In this document: positions 37,061 through 46,798 of the stretch, in pieces
Layout of the letters: each line of letters opens with the position of its first letter
Numbering within the stretch: the stretch's first letter is position 1
Assembly: GCF_000016285.1 (NCBI RefSeq)
Contig: NC_011989.1
Coordinates: 3,387,001 to 3,451,000, forward strand
Source: Allorhizobium ampelinum S4
Lineage (GTDB): Bacteria; Pseudomonadota; Alphaproteobacteria; Rhizobiales; Rhizobiaceae
DNA length: 64,000 nt
Reading direction: 5' to 3'
The notes under the pieces: model-generated
Databases searched by the model: none
Told to the model about the DNA's origin: nothing
The model's input: the letters and a program-made list of their open reading frames with translations, nothing else
Position numbers and translations under genes: made by a program

Positions 37061-37338
37061 TCTGTCTCGCACCGTCAAACATGAGGTTACGGCTTTTGGC
37101 CTAGTGTCACCCTAGGACGCGAAGCTTGTGCGAGCGTTTCCTGAAGCCTGCGAAGGAAGCCCGGTGTGCGGAAACGGACGTCCCAAAACGAAGATCGCCC
37201 CGGAAAGGAGCGACCTGAACACTTTAGTATCTATGTATTTATGGAATTACAAAAATTCTTTCTCTTCATTTCTTGGCATTTGCGGGGGCAAACCGCCTCG
37301 CACTTTTGCTGGAAATACTCTCTCGGGGCTTGCAGAGA

Positions 37339-37695
37339 TCAGAAAAAATCGAAATCGCCCGCAGCTTTGCTGAGAGGCTGCGAATGGCCATGGCGCAAAC
37401 CATCGCCCAGTGCCTTCTGCATTTCGGCCAGCTTGACGAGGCTGAGCGCCGTCGTCATGTCCACTTTCCAGTCGTCAGACACATCCGCCGTAATGGTATC
37501 GATAAATTCCGCCAACCCGCGCGATTTCTGCACGGCGAGATCGATACCTTGCAAGACTTTCAGCGTTTCAGCCGATTCCAACGCCTTTGAGCCACCCAGT
37601 TCCAACAATTGCGGCTCGACCCGCTCGATCAGATAGGCAACGTCGTGAAGTTCCGTCACAACACGCATCAGAATTTCAGGTAGTGATTCTTCCAC
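37339..37695 (-). CDS. cheT: Chemotaxis protein CheT-like
   Basis: This is a small acidic protein of about 118 residues, assigned by position (last che gene, before fliF) and by character as the CheT/orf10 protein of S. meliloti. The sequence is helical: ESLPEILMRVVTELHDVAYLIERVEPQL, then LQGIDLAVQKSRGLAEFIDTI and an SDDWKVDMTTALSLVKLAEMQ helix, ending in FDFF. The start is GTG at 37695, preceded by GGAGG; the frame is open 24 codons further. CheT is needed for full chemotaxis but its biochemical role is not well defined. It is separated from cheD by an unusual 308-base gap. Confidence 0.72.
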   Translation of the reverse strand: MEESLPEILMRVVTELHDVAYLIERVEPQLLELGGSKALESAETLKVLQGIDLAVQKSRGLAEFIDTITADVSDDWKVDMTTALSLVKLAEMQKALGDGLRHGHSQPLSKAAGDFDFF

Positions 37696-38003
37696 GCTCG
37701 TGGCCTCCAATACTGACTCAGGCTTCGCAGTTCTGTTCTCCCGGAACCCACCACAGACAAAAGCCACGCGGCACGCTCCATTTATGCTTTTTATTCAGTT
37801 CCCGCCCTGAGCTTGTATAAACGAGCGAGGGGTTGTCCGTTCCGCTCATCCGAAACCGCAAACAGGGTTCGGATGGTCATTCATTTCATGACAGCCTTGC
37901 TCGAACACATCGTGCCGTCAGCCGCATCACATACCTTAGATTGTCCTTCAAAATCGTTACGCAACTTTGATCAATATGGATTGCCTGTGAAAGACCGGAA
38001 CCG
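37696..38003. other. Gap between cheD and cheT
   Basis: This is the only break in the otherwise overlapping che operon. It holds an imperfect inverted repeat (ATCCGAAACC at 37848-37857 versus GGTTCGGAT near 37866-37874, with one bulge) and AT-rich stretches, but no convincing gene. It might contain a processing site, an attenuator or a secondary promoter for cheT-fliF. Confidence 0.5.
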
Positions 38004-38558
38004 TTAAAAAAACTCGATCGAGCTTTCCACCGGCTTTTGCACTTTGACCGGCCGCTGTTCCATGGCCACGGTTTTTTGCGTTTCCGCTCCTGTCAGAGGA
38101 TACTGGCGGGCACGACCGCTGATCGGCCAGAATTCCAGCTTGCGGCCATGCTCACCGCCCGTGGAAGAACCAACCACCTTGATGCCTTCATCTTTCAGAA
38201 ACTGCGCAGCAAAGGCAGCATTCTGTTCGCCGACATTCGAGAACGTCGCAATCGTCTTGGCGCCTCCGAAAATCTTGGCTTCCAGACGATCGCGCCGCGC
38301 GCCCTTCTTCAAGAGGCCGTTGATCAGCAATTCCATCAGATGGACGCCATAGCGCGTGGCATCCCCGCCTCCCATGCCGGGATTGGCAGAGCCCGGCAGG
38401 AGGAAATGGTTCATACCGCCGACACCGGCAATGGGATCACGTATGCATGCAGCCACGCAGGAACCCAGGATGGTTGAAAGCACCACATTCGGGTCGCTGA
38501 CAACCTTGTATTCACCTTGAATAATATGGACCCTGCGAGCCGCAGCTTCGTCACTCAT
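38004..38558 (-). CDS. cheD: Chemoreceptor glutamine deamidase CheD
   Basis: This 184-residue protein deamidates receptor glutamines and may interact with a phosphatase or CheY in other bacteria. The catalytic Cys is in [11 protein letters not shown] (about residue 34), the His in GGMNHFLLP and the Thr in [14 protein letters not shown] and NVGEQNAAF are also family blocks. The C-terminal ~35 residues form a basic/polar tail ([14 protein letters not shown]). The start overlaps the cheY2 stop by 4 bases (ATGA), confirming the operon. Confidence 0.94.
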   Translation of the reverse strand: MSDEAAARRVHIIQGEYKVVSDPNVVLSTILGSCVAACIRDPIAGVGGMNHFLLPGSANPGMGGGDATRYGVHLMELLINGLLKKGARRDRLEAKIFGGAKTIATFSNVGEQNAAFAAQFLKDEGIKVVGSSTGGEHGRKLEFWPISGRARQYPLTGAETQKTVAMEQRPVKVQKPVESSIEFF

Positions 38559-38944
38559 TTTAATGCTCCGAAAACAGCTTCAATGGCCGCCTTCATCTTT
38601 TCGATGGTAAACGGCTTGGCGAGGACGTTATTGGCACCCAATTGGGCCGCCTTCTGCACCAGCGCCCTGTCCCCTTGGGCAGTCAGAATGATAAAGGCCG
38701 CCTTCTTGGTCGCCGGATTGGCGCGAACAGCCTGGAGAAGGCCGAGACCGTCCATCTTCGGCATGTTGAAGTCAGAGATCACCAGATGATGGGGCTGTTG
38801 CGCCATGATCTTCATCCCCTGCTCACCGTCACCGGCAGCCGTGATCTGCTTGAAACCCAGCTGAGTCAGCGCATCACTTAAAAGCAAGCGGCTGGTCACC
38901 TGGTCGTCCACTATCAGGACCTTAATTTTTTCAGCTATTGACAT
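38555..38944 (-). CDS. cheY2: Chemotaxis response regulator CheY2
   Basis: This 129-residue single receiver domain has acidic pocket DDQ near residue 13, phospho-acceptor Asp in [13 protein letters not shown] (about residue 58), Thr in IILTAQGD and Lys in VLAKPF. In S. meliloti CheY2-P is the form that slows the flagellar motor, while CheY1 acts as a phosphate sink. Assignment as CheY2 rests on position, directly after cheB and before cheD. The start overlaps the cheB stop (TAATG). Confidence 0.92.
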   Translation of the reverse strand: MSIAEKIKVLIVDDQVTSRLLLSDALTQLGFKQITAAGDGEQGMKIMAQQPHHLVISDFNMPKMDGLGLLQAVRANPATKKAAFIILTAQGDRALVQKAAQLGANNVLAKPFTIEKMKAAIEAVFGALK

Positions 38945-39981
38945 TATTCATAACCTTCTTTCCGTGCGGCCGTGAGTTTGAGAATTTCTTCGCCGATTGA
39001 GCCAAGCGGCAATTGATGCTCGACGGCACCCAGTTCATGGGCAACGCGAGGCATACCATAGACCACACAGGTCTTTTCGTTCTGCCCTATGGTCCGTGCG
39101 CCTGCACTTCGCATTTTGAGCAATCCAGACGCTCCATCGCGTCCCATACCTGTCAGTATGACGCCAACAGCATTGCGTCCAGCCAATTCCGCCACCGAAT
39201 CAAAGAGAACATCGACCGATGGCCGGTGTCCATTGACCGGGGGCGTGTCCAGCAAACGGCAACTGGGCGCGGATGCGTTCACCACTTGCAGATGCCGTTC
39301 TCCACCAGGGGCCAGATAAATCTTGCCGATCTGCAATCTGGCACCGTCAGTTGCTTCCTCTACCACCGGAGCGCAGAGCCGGTTCAGCCGCTCCGCAAAA
39401 CTCTTGGTAAATGTCGGCGGCATATGTTGGGTAATCACCGTCGGCGGGCAATTAGGTGGAAATTTCTGCAACACGGCAATCAGCGCTTCGACACCCCCTG
39501 TCGAGGAACCGATCGCCACGATCTTGCGACCCACCCGAAAATCGGCCGCAGGCGTGGCAACAGGCGCCGCCTGCATGATCTGCCGGCGCTGGGAGCGGGC
39601 CGCCGCCTTGACCTTCTCGGCAAGATCGCCGAACGGACGAGCCTCGCCCGGCATCGGCTTGCCGACACAGTCGAATGCGCCAATTTCCAAGGCAGCCAGC
39701 GTCGCTTCAGCGCCGCGATGGGTCATGGTCGAAACCATGATGACAGGCATCGGCCGCAGCCGCATGATCTTTTCGAGAAACTCCAAACCATTCATGTTTG
39801 GCATTTCAATATCGAGCGTCACCACATCCGGGTTCAGCTGCTTGATGGCGGCACGTGCCTCCATGGCATCCTTGGCCTGGCCAATGACGCTGACTTCCGG
39901 ATCGGAATTGAGAACGGCGGTGATCAGTCCCCGCATGGTTGGGCTGTCATCGACGACAAGAACGCGAGCGGCTGATATCAT
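38944..39981 (-). CDS. cheB: Chemotaxis methylesterase CheB
   Basis: This 345-residue protein has an N-terminal receiver (Asp in [12 protein letters not shown], about residue 57) and a C-terminal methylesterase/deamidase domain. Catalytic residues are Ser in [11 protein letters not shown], His in TQHMPPTF and Asp in TGMGRDGA. Phosphorylation by CheA activates removal of methyl groups from receptors, giving adaptation. Start ATG 39981 overlaps the cheR stop by 4 bases. Confidence 0.96.
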   Translation of the reverse strand: MISAARVLVVDDSPTMRGLITAVLNSDPEVSVIGQAKDAMEARAAIKQLNPDVVTLDIEMPNMNGLEFLEKIMRLRPMPVIMVSTMTHRGAEATLAALEIGAFDCVGKPMPGEARPFGDLAEKVKAAARSQRRQIMQAAPVATPAADFRVGRKIVAIGSSTGGVEALIAVLQKFPPNCPPTVITQHMPPTFTKSFAERLNRLCAPVVEEATDGARLQIGKIYLAPGGERHLQVVNASAPSCRLLDTPPVNGHRPSVDVLFDSVAELAGRNAVGVILTGMGRDGASGLLKMRSAGARTIGQNEKTCVVYGMPRVAHELGAVEHQLPLGSIGEEILKLTAARKEGYE

Positions 39982-40886
39982 GCTTTGCGCCCTCCGGTCT
40001 TGCCGGTATATTTGTAGGTGGTGATACCGATATTATCGAACAGGTTCTTCGGATCGCCAGATACCCGCTCGGAGTGGCCGATATAAAGATGACCACCTTC
40101 CGGCAGAAGCCCGGCAAACCGCGACCAAATCTTCACCTGGGTGGGCTCATCGAAATAGATCACCACATTGCGGCAGAAGATCACGTCGAACGGTCCTTTG
40201 ATCGGCCATTGCGCCATCAGGTTCAGCTCGTTGAAGGTGATCAGCTTCTTGACCCGGTCATCGACCTGGAATTTCCGGCGTCCACCGACATCGACATCGC
40301 GGAACCATTGCTTGCGCATGGCCGGGCTCACGGTTTCCAGCGCCGTTTCGTCATAGGCTCCGGCCCGGGCCAGCGCCAGGATCTTCGGATCGATATCCGT
40401 TGCCAATATCCTGAAATCGTAATCGGCAGCATTCGGCATCAAGGACAGGACCGTCAGGGCGATGGAATAGGGCTCCTGCCCATCGGAACAGGCGGCAGAC
40501 CAGATCCGCACGCGACCGCCAGCCTTGGCGCGGTTGATCAACCCCGGCAGAACCTCGGTGCGCAAATGATCGAAGTGATGGTTCTCACGAAAGAAGCGGG
40601 TGAAATTCGTTGTCAGATGCGACAACATTTCACGGCGCGCCCCGGCCCCCTCCTGGGACGACACCAGCGCGCAATACTCCCGAAAGCCACGCAATCCAAG
40701 ATTGCGAATATGCTTCGACAGTCTCGAATAGACAAGGGAAGCCTTGGAATCGTTCAACGCAATCCCGGCATCGGCATAGATCATCGCAGCAATTTCGTTG
40801 AGATCGCGACGGGTCAACGGGTATTCGCCACTGGCCATGATCTCGTCGTCCGATTGCCGGCTATGCGCAGAAAAGGTCGATGTCAT
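39978..40886 (-). CDS. cheR: Chemotaxis methyltransferase CheR
   Basis: This 302-residue SAM-dependent methyltransferase adds methyl esters to receptor glutamates. The N-terminal helical domain ([30 protein letters not shown]) precedes the catalytic domain with [15 protein letters not shown] (SAM site), [12 protein letters not shown] and [12 protein letters not shown]. The last residues are basic ([10 protein letters not shown]). It overlaps cheW upstream and cheB downstream by 4 bases each. Confidence 0.95.
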   Translation of the reverse strand: MTSTFSAHSRQSDDEIMASGEYPLTRRDLNEIAAMIYADAGIALNDSKASLVYSRLSKHIRNLGLRGFREYCALVSSQEGAGARREMLSHLTTNFTRFFRENHHFDHLRTEVLPGLINRAKAGGRVRIWSAACSDGQEPYSIALTVLSLMPNAADYDFRILATDIDPKILALARAGAYDETALETVSPAMRKQWFRDVDVGGRRKFQVDDRVKKLITFNELNLMAQWPIKGPFDVIFCRNVVIYFDEPTQVKIWSRFAGLLPEGGHLYIGHSERVSGDPKNLFDNIGITTYKYTGKTGGRKA

Positions 40887-41350
40887 GCCGCTTCGCTTTC
40901 AGTTTCAGAGAAAAGGCCCGCCAGCTCAATCAAACAGATCATCCGTTTGTCAATGGCGAGGATGCCTCTTGCGTATTGACGCTCGAGATCAGACGAGACC
41001 TCAGGTGTCGGTTGTATTGTCTCATCTGTCACGCTCAGTACGTCGGACACGGCATCCACCAGCAGGCCGACGACCTTGGTCCTGGTCTGGACCACGATAA
41101 TCACATGCCGGACTGTCGGTTCTGTCCGCTTCAGCCCGAGCCGAATCGCCAGATCGACGATCGGTAAGACGGCGCCGCGCAGGTTGATCACGCCCATCAC
41201 GTAATGAGGAGACTGCGGCAACGGCGTTGCGGGGGTCCATCCACGGATTTCCCGCACCTGCATGATGTTGACGCAAAACTCCTGATCACCGATGCGAAAC
41301 GCGATCAACTCGCGATTTCCCTGAACCAGATTTTTGACCGCATTCGACAT
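40883..41350 (-). CDS. cheW: Coupling protein CheW (main operon)
   Basis: This 155-residue single CheW domain bridges chemoreceptors and CheA. It has [25 protein letters not shown], the [21 protein letters not shown] receptor-contact segment and a C-terminal CLIELAGLF strand. It lies between cheA and cheR as in S. meliloti. It is about half identical by eye to the second CheW at 60435-60914, sharing the QEFCV...REIRGW and NLRG blocks. Confidence 0.95.
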   Translation of the reverse strand: MSNAVKNLVQGNRELIAFRIGDQEFCVNIMQVREIRGWTPATPLPQSPHYVMGVINLRGAVLPIVDLAIRLGLKRTEPTVRHVIIVVQTRTKVVGLLVDAVSDVLSVTDETIQPTPEVSSDLERQYARGILAIDKRMICLIELAGLFSETESEAA

Positions 41351-41354
41351 AAAA

Positions 41355-43607
41355 CTATCCTGCGACGGCTAACGACATTTCCTGCTTGAGAGACTGACCG
41401 CGCGAGGCAGCGACGACAGCATCCACATCCAAGATCAGAGCCACGCGGCCATCGCCCAGAATGGTTGCCGCGGCGATGCCGGGCACATGCGTATAGTTAG
41501 CCTCGAGGCTCTTGATGACCACCTGGCGCTGACCCTGGATGGCATCGACCATCAAGGCGCGCTGACCGCCACCTTCCGATTCCACCAGCAGAGCAACACC
41601 ATCGATCGGGTTGGCCTGGACTGACCGGAAATTCAGGATCCGACCGACATCCACCAATGGGCAGAAGCTGTTGCGGATCGAAATCAGCCGCTGGTTGGCC
41701 CCGAAGGAATGGATATTCTGGGCTTCCGGCTGCAAGGTCTCAACGATGGCCGTCAAAGGAACGACAAGCGTTTGGCCAGCAACGGTAACGACCATGCCAT
41801 CCAGAACCGCCAGTGTCAGCGGCAAGCTCATGGTGAAGGTCGAGCCCTGACCGGGGCGCGAACTGATGGAGATGCGCCCGCCCAAGGCCTGGATGGACCG
41901 CTTGACCACGTCCATGCCAACGCCACGGCCGGAAATGTCGGAAATCTTGTCCGCCGTCGAAAAGCCCGGCATGAAAATCAGATTGTCGATTTCCTCGTCG
42001 GACAGATTGGCGTCGGCAGCGATGATATCGTTGTCGATTGCCTTCTGGCGGACCCGTTCGCGGTTGATACCGGCGCCATCGTCGACCAGTTCGATCACGA
42101 TACGGCCAGACCGGTGCTTTGCCGTCAGCTTGACCGTGCCTTCCGGGTTCTTGCCGGCGGCACTACGCTTTTCGGGGGTTTCAATACCATGGTCAACGGC
42201 ATTTCGGATCATGTGGGTCAGCGGTTCGGCCAGCTTGTCGATGACCGTCTTGTCCACTTCAGTGTTTTCACCTTCGGTGACCAGACGGATCGATTTGCCA
42301 ACCATATCAGCAACTTCGCGCACGATACGCGACATGCGCTGGAACACCGGCTTGACCGGCTGAGCACGGATCGCCATGACCGAATCCTGGATCTCACGGG
42401 TGAGCTGTTGCAGCTCTTCGAGGCCCATATTGATCGACGACGTGCCGTTGGTGTCATTTTCGATGACGCTCTGCGACAGCATGGCCTGGTTGATGACAAG
42501 CTCGCCCACCAGGTTGATCAGGCGGTCGACGCGATCGAGATCGACGCGGATCGTTTGCCCGGCAGCAGAAGCTGCGGACTGGTTTTGCGCAGCGGCAGCG
42601 GCGGCAGCAGCGGCTGGAGATTCTCTCTTCTCCCTGACGGCACTGACCACTTTGGTTGCCGTATCGGCGGCTTCCACGGCCTCGGCAATCAAGTCGGCCG
42701 AGCTATCGTCAGCCTCTTCAACGCCGCTATCGTCGTCCAGCGCGGACAGATCGAACGGCACCGGTACCATCGGCAGCTCATCGCTCCCTTCAGCAACAGT
42801 CGCTTCCTGTTCCTTGATTTCCAGTTCGCAATCCCATTCGGCAAACTCGAAAACAGTCCGAACGCCTTCTTCGCCTTTTTCGCTCTTCACCAGGATCTTC
42901 CAGGAGAAGTAGGCCTCCTCAGGATCCATGGATTCCAGCGTCGGAACGGCGCTTACGTTGCAGTTCAGGCTGACTTCGCCGATGCGCGACAGATCACGCA
43001 GCAAAAGCGTGGCGTCATTGCCCTTGGCGTAGAGATCCCGGCGCGGCTTGAAGCTCACTTCAAGCGGAGGAGACACAATGGGAGGCTCTTCGTCGGCAAA
43101 ATCGTCAAAGGAGAATGGAACGGGTGCAAAACCGCTGTCATCCGTCGCTGCTGGCGCAGGTGCAGGCTTGGCAGCCGCCTTTGGAGCGGGTGCTGCCGCT
43201 GTGGCGGATGACGACGAAGGTACTTCACCCTTGGCAAGCGCTTCCAATTCCTTGACAAGGCCGCTTGAACGAGACGGATCGACGCTGCCGCCGTCACGAG
43301 AAGCATTGGTCAGGTCGGCGAGCACGTCGGCCGACTTGAGCATGACCTTCATGACTTCAATGCCCGGTTCCAGCTTATTGGATCGAACGCAATCAAGGGT
43401 CGTCTCAAAAACGTGAGCGAAGGCAACGAGATCGTCGAGACCGAACGCGCCTGCGCCTCCTTTGATGGAATGAACAGCTCGGAAAACAGCATTCACCGTC
43501 TCCGGGTCACGATCCCCATCGTTCATTTTCAGAAGACCGGATTCCAGTTCCGCGAGCTGTTCCTCGCATTCCTGGAAAAAGATCTCTTTGATTTCGTTCA
43601 TATCCAT
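41355..43607 (-). CDS. cheA: Chemotaxis histidine kinase CheA
   Basis: This 750-residue kinase of the chemosensory array has a P1 HPt domain with phospho-His in [13 protein letters not shown] (about residue 46). Ala/Pro-rich and acidic linkers (about 130-165 and 330-350), a P2-like region, P3 dimerisation ([18 protein letters not shown]), P4 kinase boxes ([32 protein letters not shown]) and a P5 CheW-like domain follow. It is the central signal relay, phosphorylating CheY1, CheY2 and CheB. Start MDMNEIKE; an internal ATG two codons later is equivalent. Confidence 0.97.
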   Translation of the reverse strand: MDMNEIKEIFFQECEEQLAELESGLLKMNDGDRDPETVNAVFRAVHSIKGGAGAFGLDDLVAFAHVFETTLDCVRSNKLEPGIEVMKVMLKSADVLADLTNASRDGGSVDPSRSSGLVKELEALAKGEVPSSSSATAAAPAPKAAAKPAPAPAATDDSGFAPVPFSFDDFADEEPPIVSPPLEVSFKPRRDLYAKGNDATLLLRDLSRIGEVSLNCNVSAVPTLESMDPEEAYFSWKILVKSEKGEEGVRTVFEFAEWDCELEIKEQEATVAEGSDELPMVPVPFDLSALDDDSGVEEADDSSADLIAEAVEAADTATKVVSAVREKRESPAAAAAAAAAQNQSAASAAGQTIRVDLDRVDRLINLVGELVINQAMLSQSVIENDTNGTSSINMGLEELQQLTREIQDSVMAIRAQPVKPVFQRMSRIVREVADMVGKSIRLVTEGENTEVDKTVIDKLAEPLTHMIRNAVDHGIETPEKRSAAGKNPEGTVKLTAKHRSGRIVIELVDDGAGINRERVRQKAIDNDIIAADANLSDEEIDNLIFMPGFSTADKISDISGRGVGMDVVKRSIQALGGRISISSRPGQGSTFTMSLPLTLAVLDGMVVTVAGQTLVVPLTAIVETLQPEAQNIHSFGANQRLISIRNSFCPLVDVGRILNFRSVQANPIDGVALLVESEGGGQRALMVDAIQGQRQVVIKSLEANYTHVPGIAAATILGDGRVALILDVDAVVAASRGQSLKQEMSLAVAG

Positions 43608-43622
43608 CGAAGTCAGACCCCG

Positions 43623-43988
43623 TTAGGCGGTTACACGTTCAATCGCATCGATCAGTTTCGTCGGATCGAATGGCTTGACGATCCAGCCGGTAGCGCCAGC
43701 CTGGCGCGCACGGTTCTTCTTCTCAGCATCGCTTTCGGTCGTCAGAACGAGGATCGGAACGGCACGGTATTTTTCATTGCGGCGTACGCCCTCGATAAAA
43801 CCAAACCCGTCAAGGCGCGGCATGTTGATATCGGTGACGATCACGTCGGGATTGCACTCTTCAAGCACTTCAAGACCTTCGACGCCGTCTTCGGCCTGGA
43901 TGGTCTCGAAACCCGCATTGTTGAGGGTCACGAGAAGCATGTTGCGGATGGTTCTAGAGTCATCCACGGTTAATACTTTTTTCTTCAT
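43623..43988 (-). CDS. cheY1: Chemotaxis response regulator CheY1
   Basis: This 121-residue receiver has Asp53 in VIVTDINMPRLDGFG, acidic DDS residues at 9-11, Thr in VLTTESD and Lys in IVKPFDP. In the related S. meliloti system CheY1 drains phosphate from CheA (phosphate sink), accelerated by CheS. The ATG at 43988 overlaps the cheS stop by 4 bases; the longer open frame upstream is the shadow of cheS. Confidence 0.93.
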   Translation of the reverse strand: MKKKVLTVDDSRTIRNMLLVTLNNAGFETIQAEDGVEGLEVLEECNPDVIVTDINMPRLDGFGFIEGVRRNEKYRAVPILVLTTESDAEKKNRARQAGATGWIVKPFDPTKLIDAIERVTA

Positions 43989-44281
43989 TGCCGGATCTCC
44001 GCGATCAGTTGATCGTTGTTCAAGCCCAAGAGCTGTATGGTTTTGGTGAAAGCGTCTGACGCCTTCTTTATCGAGAAGGTTTTCTGGTCTTCTTCCCAGG
44101 TTTTCGCGCCCGAGACGAGCACCTGGGCGCAAAGTGCTCCCATCCGCTCGACACCGGATGCGTCGATTTCAATTGCTCCTCCCCGCATGGACAGAAGCTT
44201 GTCCTTGAGCTGAGACGCTTCATTCAAGTCGAGCACCGATGCCAGCTTAAGCTGCGCCGATGCGCCTTTCTTGCTCGCCAT
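43985..44281 (-). CDS. cheS: CheS-like STAS-domain chemotaxis protein
   Basis: This 98-residue protein has a STAS-like pattern: LKLASVLDLNEASQLKDKLLSMRGG, then IEIDASGVERMGALCAQVLVSG and a helical C-terminus. Its size and place as the second gene of the operon match S. meliloti CheS (97 residues), which promotes CheA-CheY1 phosphate-sink signalling. The start at 44281 begins MASKKGASAQLKLAS; an upstream ATG at 44335 is in frame. The gene lies 136 bases after icpA. Confidence 0.85.
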   Translation of the reverse strand: MASKKGASAQLKLASVLDLNEASQLKDKLLSMRGGAIEIDASGVERMGALCAQVLVSGAKTWEEDQKTFSIKKASDAFTKTIQLLGLNNDQLIAEIRQ

Positions 44282-44417
44282 AGACTGTTTCCCTACCGTT
44301 TCTATCGACCGCCCCATAAGGGTGTGAGAGTTCAAAACCTAAGCGCTTCTCCGGCACGAAAAGCCGTTTTCATCCCGAACCTTCCTCCGTTGTATAAGAG
44401 GTAGGTAAATAAACCGC

Positions 44418-46052
44418 TCACATCGAAAGGCCTCCTGCCCGAATCGGCACTAAAAAATCGTGCCCCCCGAAGTCCTCGGAAAAAGCCGCCATCGGCAGCT
44501 CTGCCGTTTGCGCTGATGACACCGGATAACCGTTCGACGGATTGGTCTGGCTGCCCCGATAGTGCGTGCGCTCAATGGTGAATTGCCGCACGGTCTTGCC
44601 AAGCTCGACGATCACCGTATGCAGATCGGCACTGTCATCCGCAGCCTGACGTGACAACTGTGCGCTTGCACGCGATGTTTCGCCCTGGGCTTCGAGCACG
44701 CAAGCGACGCTATCCAGGGCTGCGGCCTGCTTGGCCGTCTCGCCAGCCATCACCGAGACCGACCGATTGATATCGACCACCTGCGTCACGATGCTGGAAA
44801 TCGCATCCTGGGTGCGATTGACCATCTCCACCCCGGCCTCGACCTGATGCTTGGTGGCCGCAACCAGAGCCTTGATTTCACGCGCACTGTCGGCGGACCG
44901 CTGGGCCAAAGCCCGTACTTCCTGGGCAACGACGGCAAAGCCCCGACCAGAATCACCGGCGCGAGCCGCCTCGATGCCGGCGTTCAAGGCCAGAAGGTTG
45001 GTCTGGAAGGCAATTTCATCGATGGAGCCGATAATATGGCCGATCTGCTCGGCGGAGGTTTCGATATCCGCCATGGCGGCGATGGCCTTACCAACCACCT
45101 CGCCGCTCGCTTCGACCGCCTTGACGGTCATCTCGACAGCCTGCTCGGTGAGTTTCGACTGCGCCGCGTTATGGCTGACTGTTTCGGTCACCTGCCGCAG
45201 GCTGGCACTTGCCGCATCAAGGCCCGCTGCGGCCTCATCGGCCCGCACACCCAGCGCGGATCCTTGCTCGCCAAGGGCAGCGCTGACGTCCTCCGCCGTG
45301 CGGCGGCTGGCGTCCATCACGGAAACCGCAGCGCAAATGCTCTCCATCGCGCCATTGAAACTCGACACGAGATCCTGATATTCCTCGGGGACATCACTGT
45401 TCAGCCGGCTGGACAGATCGCCCTGCGACAGCGCCGTGAATGCGCCTTGGAACAGATCCGTGACGCTGGCGCGCTCCTTACGCCGCAGGTCGGCCATGTC
45501 GCGATGATGCTTGAGGCGCAATTCGTTGAAGCGCAGGGAAACGGCAATCTCCACATCCACCATGACCAGGCGAATGAGCGCGCTGACCAGCGCCTGCAAT
45601 TCGGCTGCCCGCTTGCGCGAGGACGGCATGAAACCGCGATTGGCAAGATCGGCGAAGACGGAACTGACCAGGCCCTCCAGAACAACGGCATGGCCGGCAA
45701 TCTGCCAACGGGGATCAAGCCCCATCCGGCTTTGGCTATCAGCCAGCACTTTGACACGTTCGGCATAGAGCGCATCGAAACGCGCGTCGGTCATCACGTC
45801 CCAATGGGAAACATAGAGATCATGGAGGCGGTCGATCTGCCGCTCGCCGGTAAACTGGCGGGCCGCATCGGGTGCCGTCTGCAACTTGCGAAAAAACGCG
45901 TGCAGACCCGTTTCCACGTCAGTCTCCAGCCCAACCCGGTGGCGTCGCAAAAGACTGCAAGCATCCTGGTCCAGGCCGGCAAAATTCAGCCGGTCCCGCA
46001 AGCTGCCAGCCTGCGATCCACCTGTCCGTTCTGCCTCAGCGTGCTGAACCAA
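44418..46052 (-). CDS. icpA: Soluble globin-coupled chemoreceptor IcpA/McpE-like
   Basis: This 544-residue receptor lacks any membrane span. The N-terminal ~185 residues form a protoglobin-type sensor ([49 protein letters not shown]). A short HAMP-like linker and the MCP signalling domain follow, with hairpin tip [21 protein letters not shown]. At the place of the proximal haem His of HemAT-type globins I read Gln (DSQSRMGL, about residue 107), so haem binding is doubtful. Start is TTG at 46052. It is the first gene of the che operon, as in S. meliloti. Confidence 0.9.
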   Translation of the reverse strand: MVQHAEAERTGGSQAGSLRDRLNFAGLDQDACSLLRRHRVGLETDVETGLHAFFRKLQTAPDAARQFTGERQIDRLHDLYVSHWDVMTDARFDALYAERVKVLADSQSRMGLDPRWQIAGHAVVLEGLVSSVFADLANRGFMPSSRKRAAELQALVSALIRLVMVDVEIAVSLRFNELRLKHHRDMADLRRKERASVTDLFQGAFTALSQGDLSSRLNSDVPEEYQDLVSSFNGAMESICAAVSVMDASRRTAEDVSAALGEQGSALGVRADEAAAGLDAASASLRQVTETVSHNAAQSKLTEQAVEMTVKAVEASGEVVGKAIAAMADIETSAEQIGHIIGSIDEIAFQTNLLALNAGIEAARAGDSGRGFAVVAQEVRALAQRSADSAREIKALVAATKHQVEAGVEMVNRTQDAISSIVTQVVDINRSVSVMAGETAKQAAALDSVACVLEAQGETSRASAQLSRQAADDSADLHTVIVELGKTVRQFTIERTHYRGSQTNPSNGYPVSSAQTAELPMAAFSEDFGGHDFLVPIRAGGLSM

Positions 46053-46426
46053 TTGCCAATCCCCGCGGGGTCGGCCCTGTCGAACCAGGAACTGACCGCC
46101 ATCACCTGTTAAATCGTCCGCATGGATGCGCTATACGCCGCATAACCTGGAGAACCGCTCTGTACTGGAGATACCGGATCGGAACCGGTACGGTGGGACT
46201 GGCATCATGCCGAGTGGGACGCGCAACGCGCCCATTCCTCCGTGTCCTACAATCTTTATGGTTAATTCGTTGATTGGAGGTTAATGTTTATTCGCTGCTC
46301 AACTTTACTGCCAAATTCTTAAAATTTGAATCGATTTGTGAAGGCGTAAACGTGAAATCAAGCTTGGAGCAAGGTTAAGTTGTGTTAATGTGTCACCAAG
46401 CGGCATGAAGGTCGAAGAGGTGAGCA
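46053..46426. other. Promoter region of the che operon
   Basis: This non-coding stretch upstream of icpA (minus strand) should contain the operon promoter. It is AT-rich between about 46255 and 46400 and has several TTAACC/GGTTAA elements (46260-46290 and near 46375), one pair read as GTTAA-N6-TTAA. This is close to, but not, the GTTAA-N7-TTAA (CtrA) arrangement. I see no other gene. Confidence 0.45.
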
Positions 46427-46534
46427 ATGATTGTTCTAGGAATAGGGGCTGCGCTGATTGCAGCAAGCACGATAGTGGTTGTATCGCTGAATGAGCGAGG
46501 CAAGTTAGCGGTCGCGACAAAGCCGACATTCTGA
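46427..46534 (+). CDS. Possible 35-residue membrane peptide
   Basis: This short frame starts MIVLGIGAALIAASTIVVVS, one hydrophobic span followed by the polar tail LNERGKLAVATKPTF. AGAGGTGAGCA before the ATG is a fair ribosome-binding site. Coding is suggested by composition only; no family is recognised. It lies alone between the che operon and dxr. Confidence 0.42.
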   Translation: MIVLGIGAALIAASTIVVVSLNERGKLAVATKPTF

Positions 46535-46798
46535 CATACCATGCGTTTAACCCGCGCATGAAGAGCAGTCTTACCTAGTAAAACTGCTGGTTTTTGTCGT
46601 TTCCACTCGAAAAATTTCCCAGATGTCTGGTCCATATCCTTGTAAGGATTGGTCGACTGCCTGTGCCATAGCAAATCATCTGAAGCCTTCAGAGGCGCCT
46701 TCCATGGTCCATCAGGGAACGCCATTGGCTTGAAGCTTGCCGCCTTGCCCATTCCCCTGTAGACGCATGGGGAACAGGTGCAATTGCCGGATATATCT
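46535..46798. other. Intergenic region before dxr
   Basis: This 264-base stretch contains no recognised gene. It presumably holds the dxr promoter and leader, but I see no clear -35/-10 pair, operator or repeat. A longer open frame on the minus strand (46393-46938) is a shadow. Confidence 0.4.

Noticed and set aside
41709..43211. 500-codon plus-strand frame opposite cheA
   Set aside because: Complementary frame of a confidently identified gene; Arg/His/Asp-rich composition typical of antisense shadows in GC-rich DNA.
46081..46112. Alternative short ORF beginning ATGGCGGTCAG upstream of icpA
   Set aside because: It stops after 38 codons in a different frame within icpA and has no family features; TTG at 46052 keeps the IcpA-like N-terminus.
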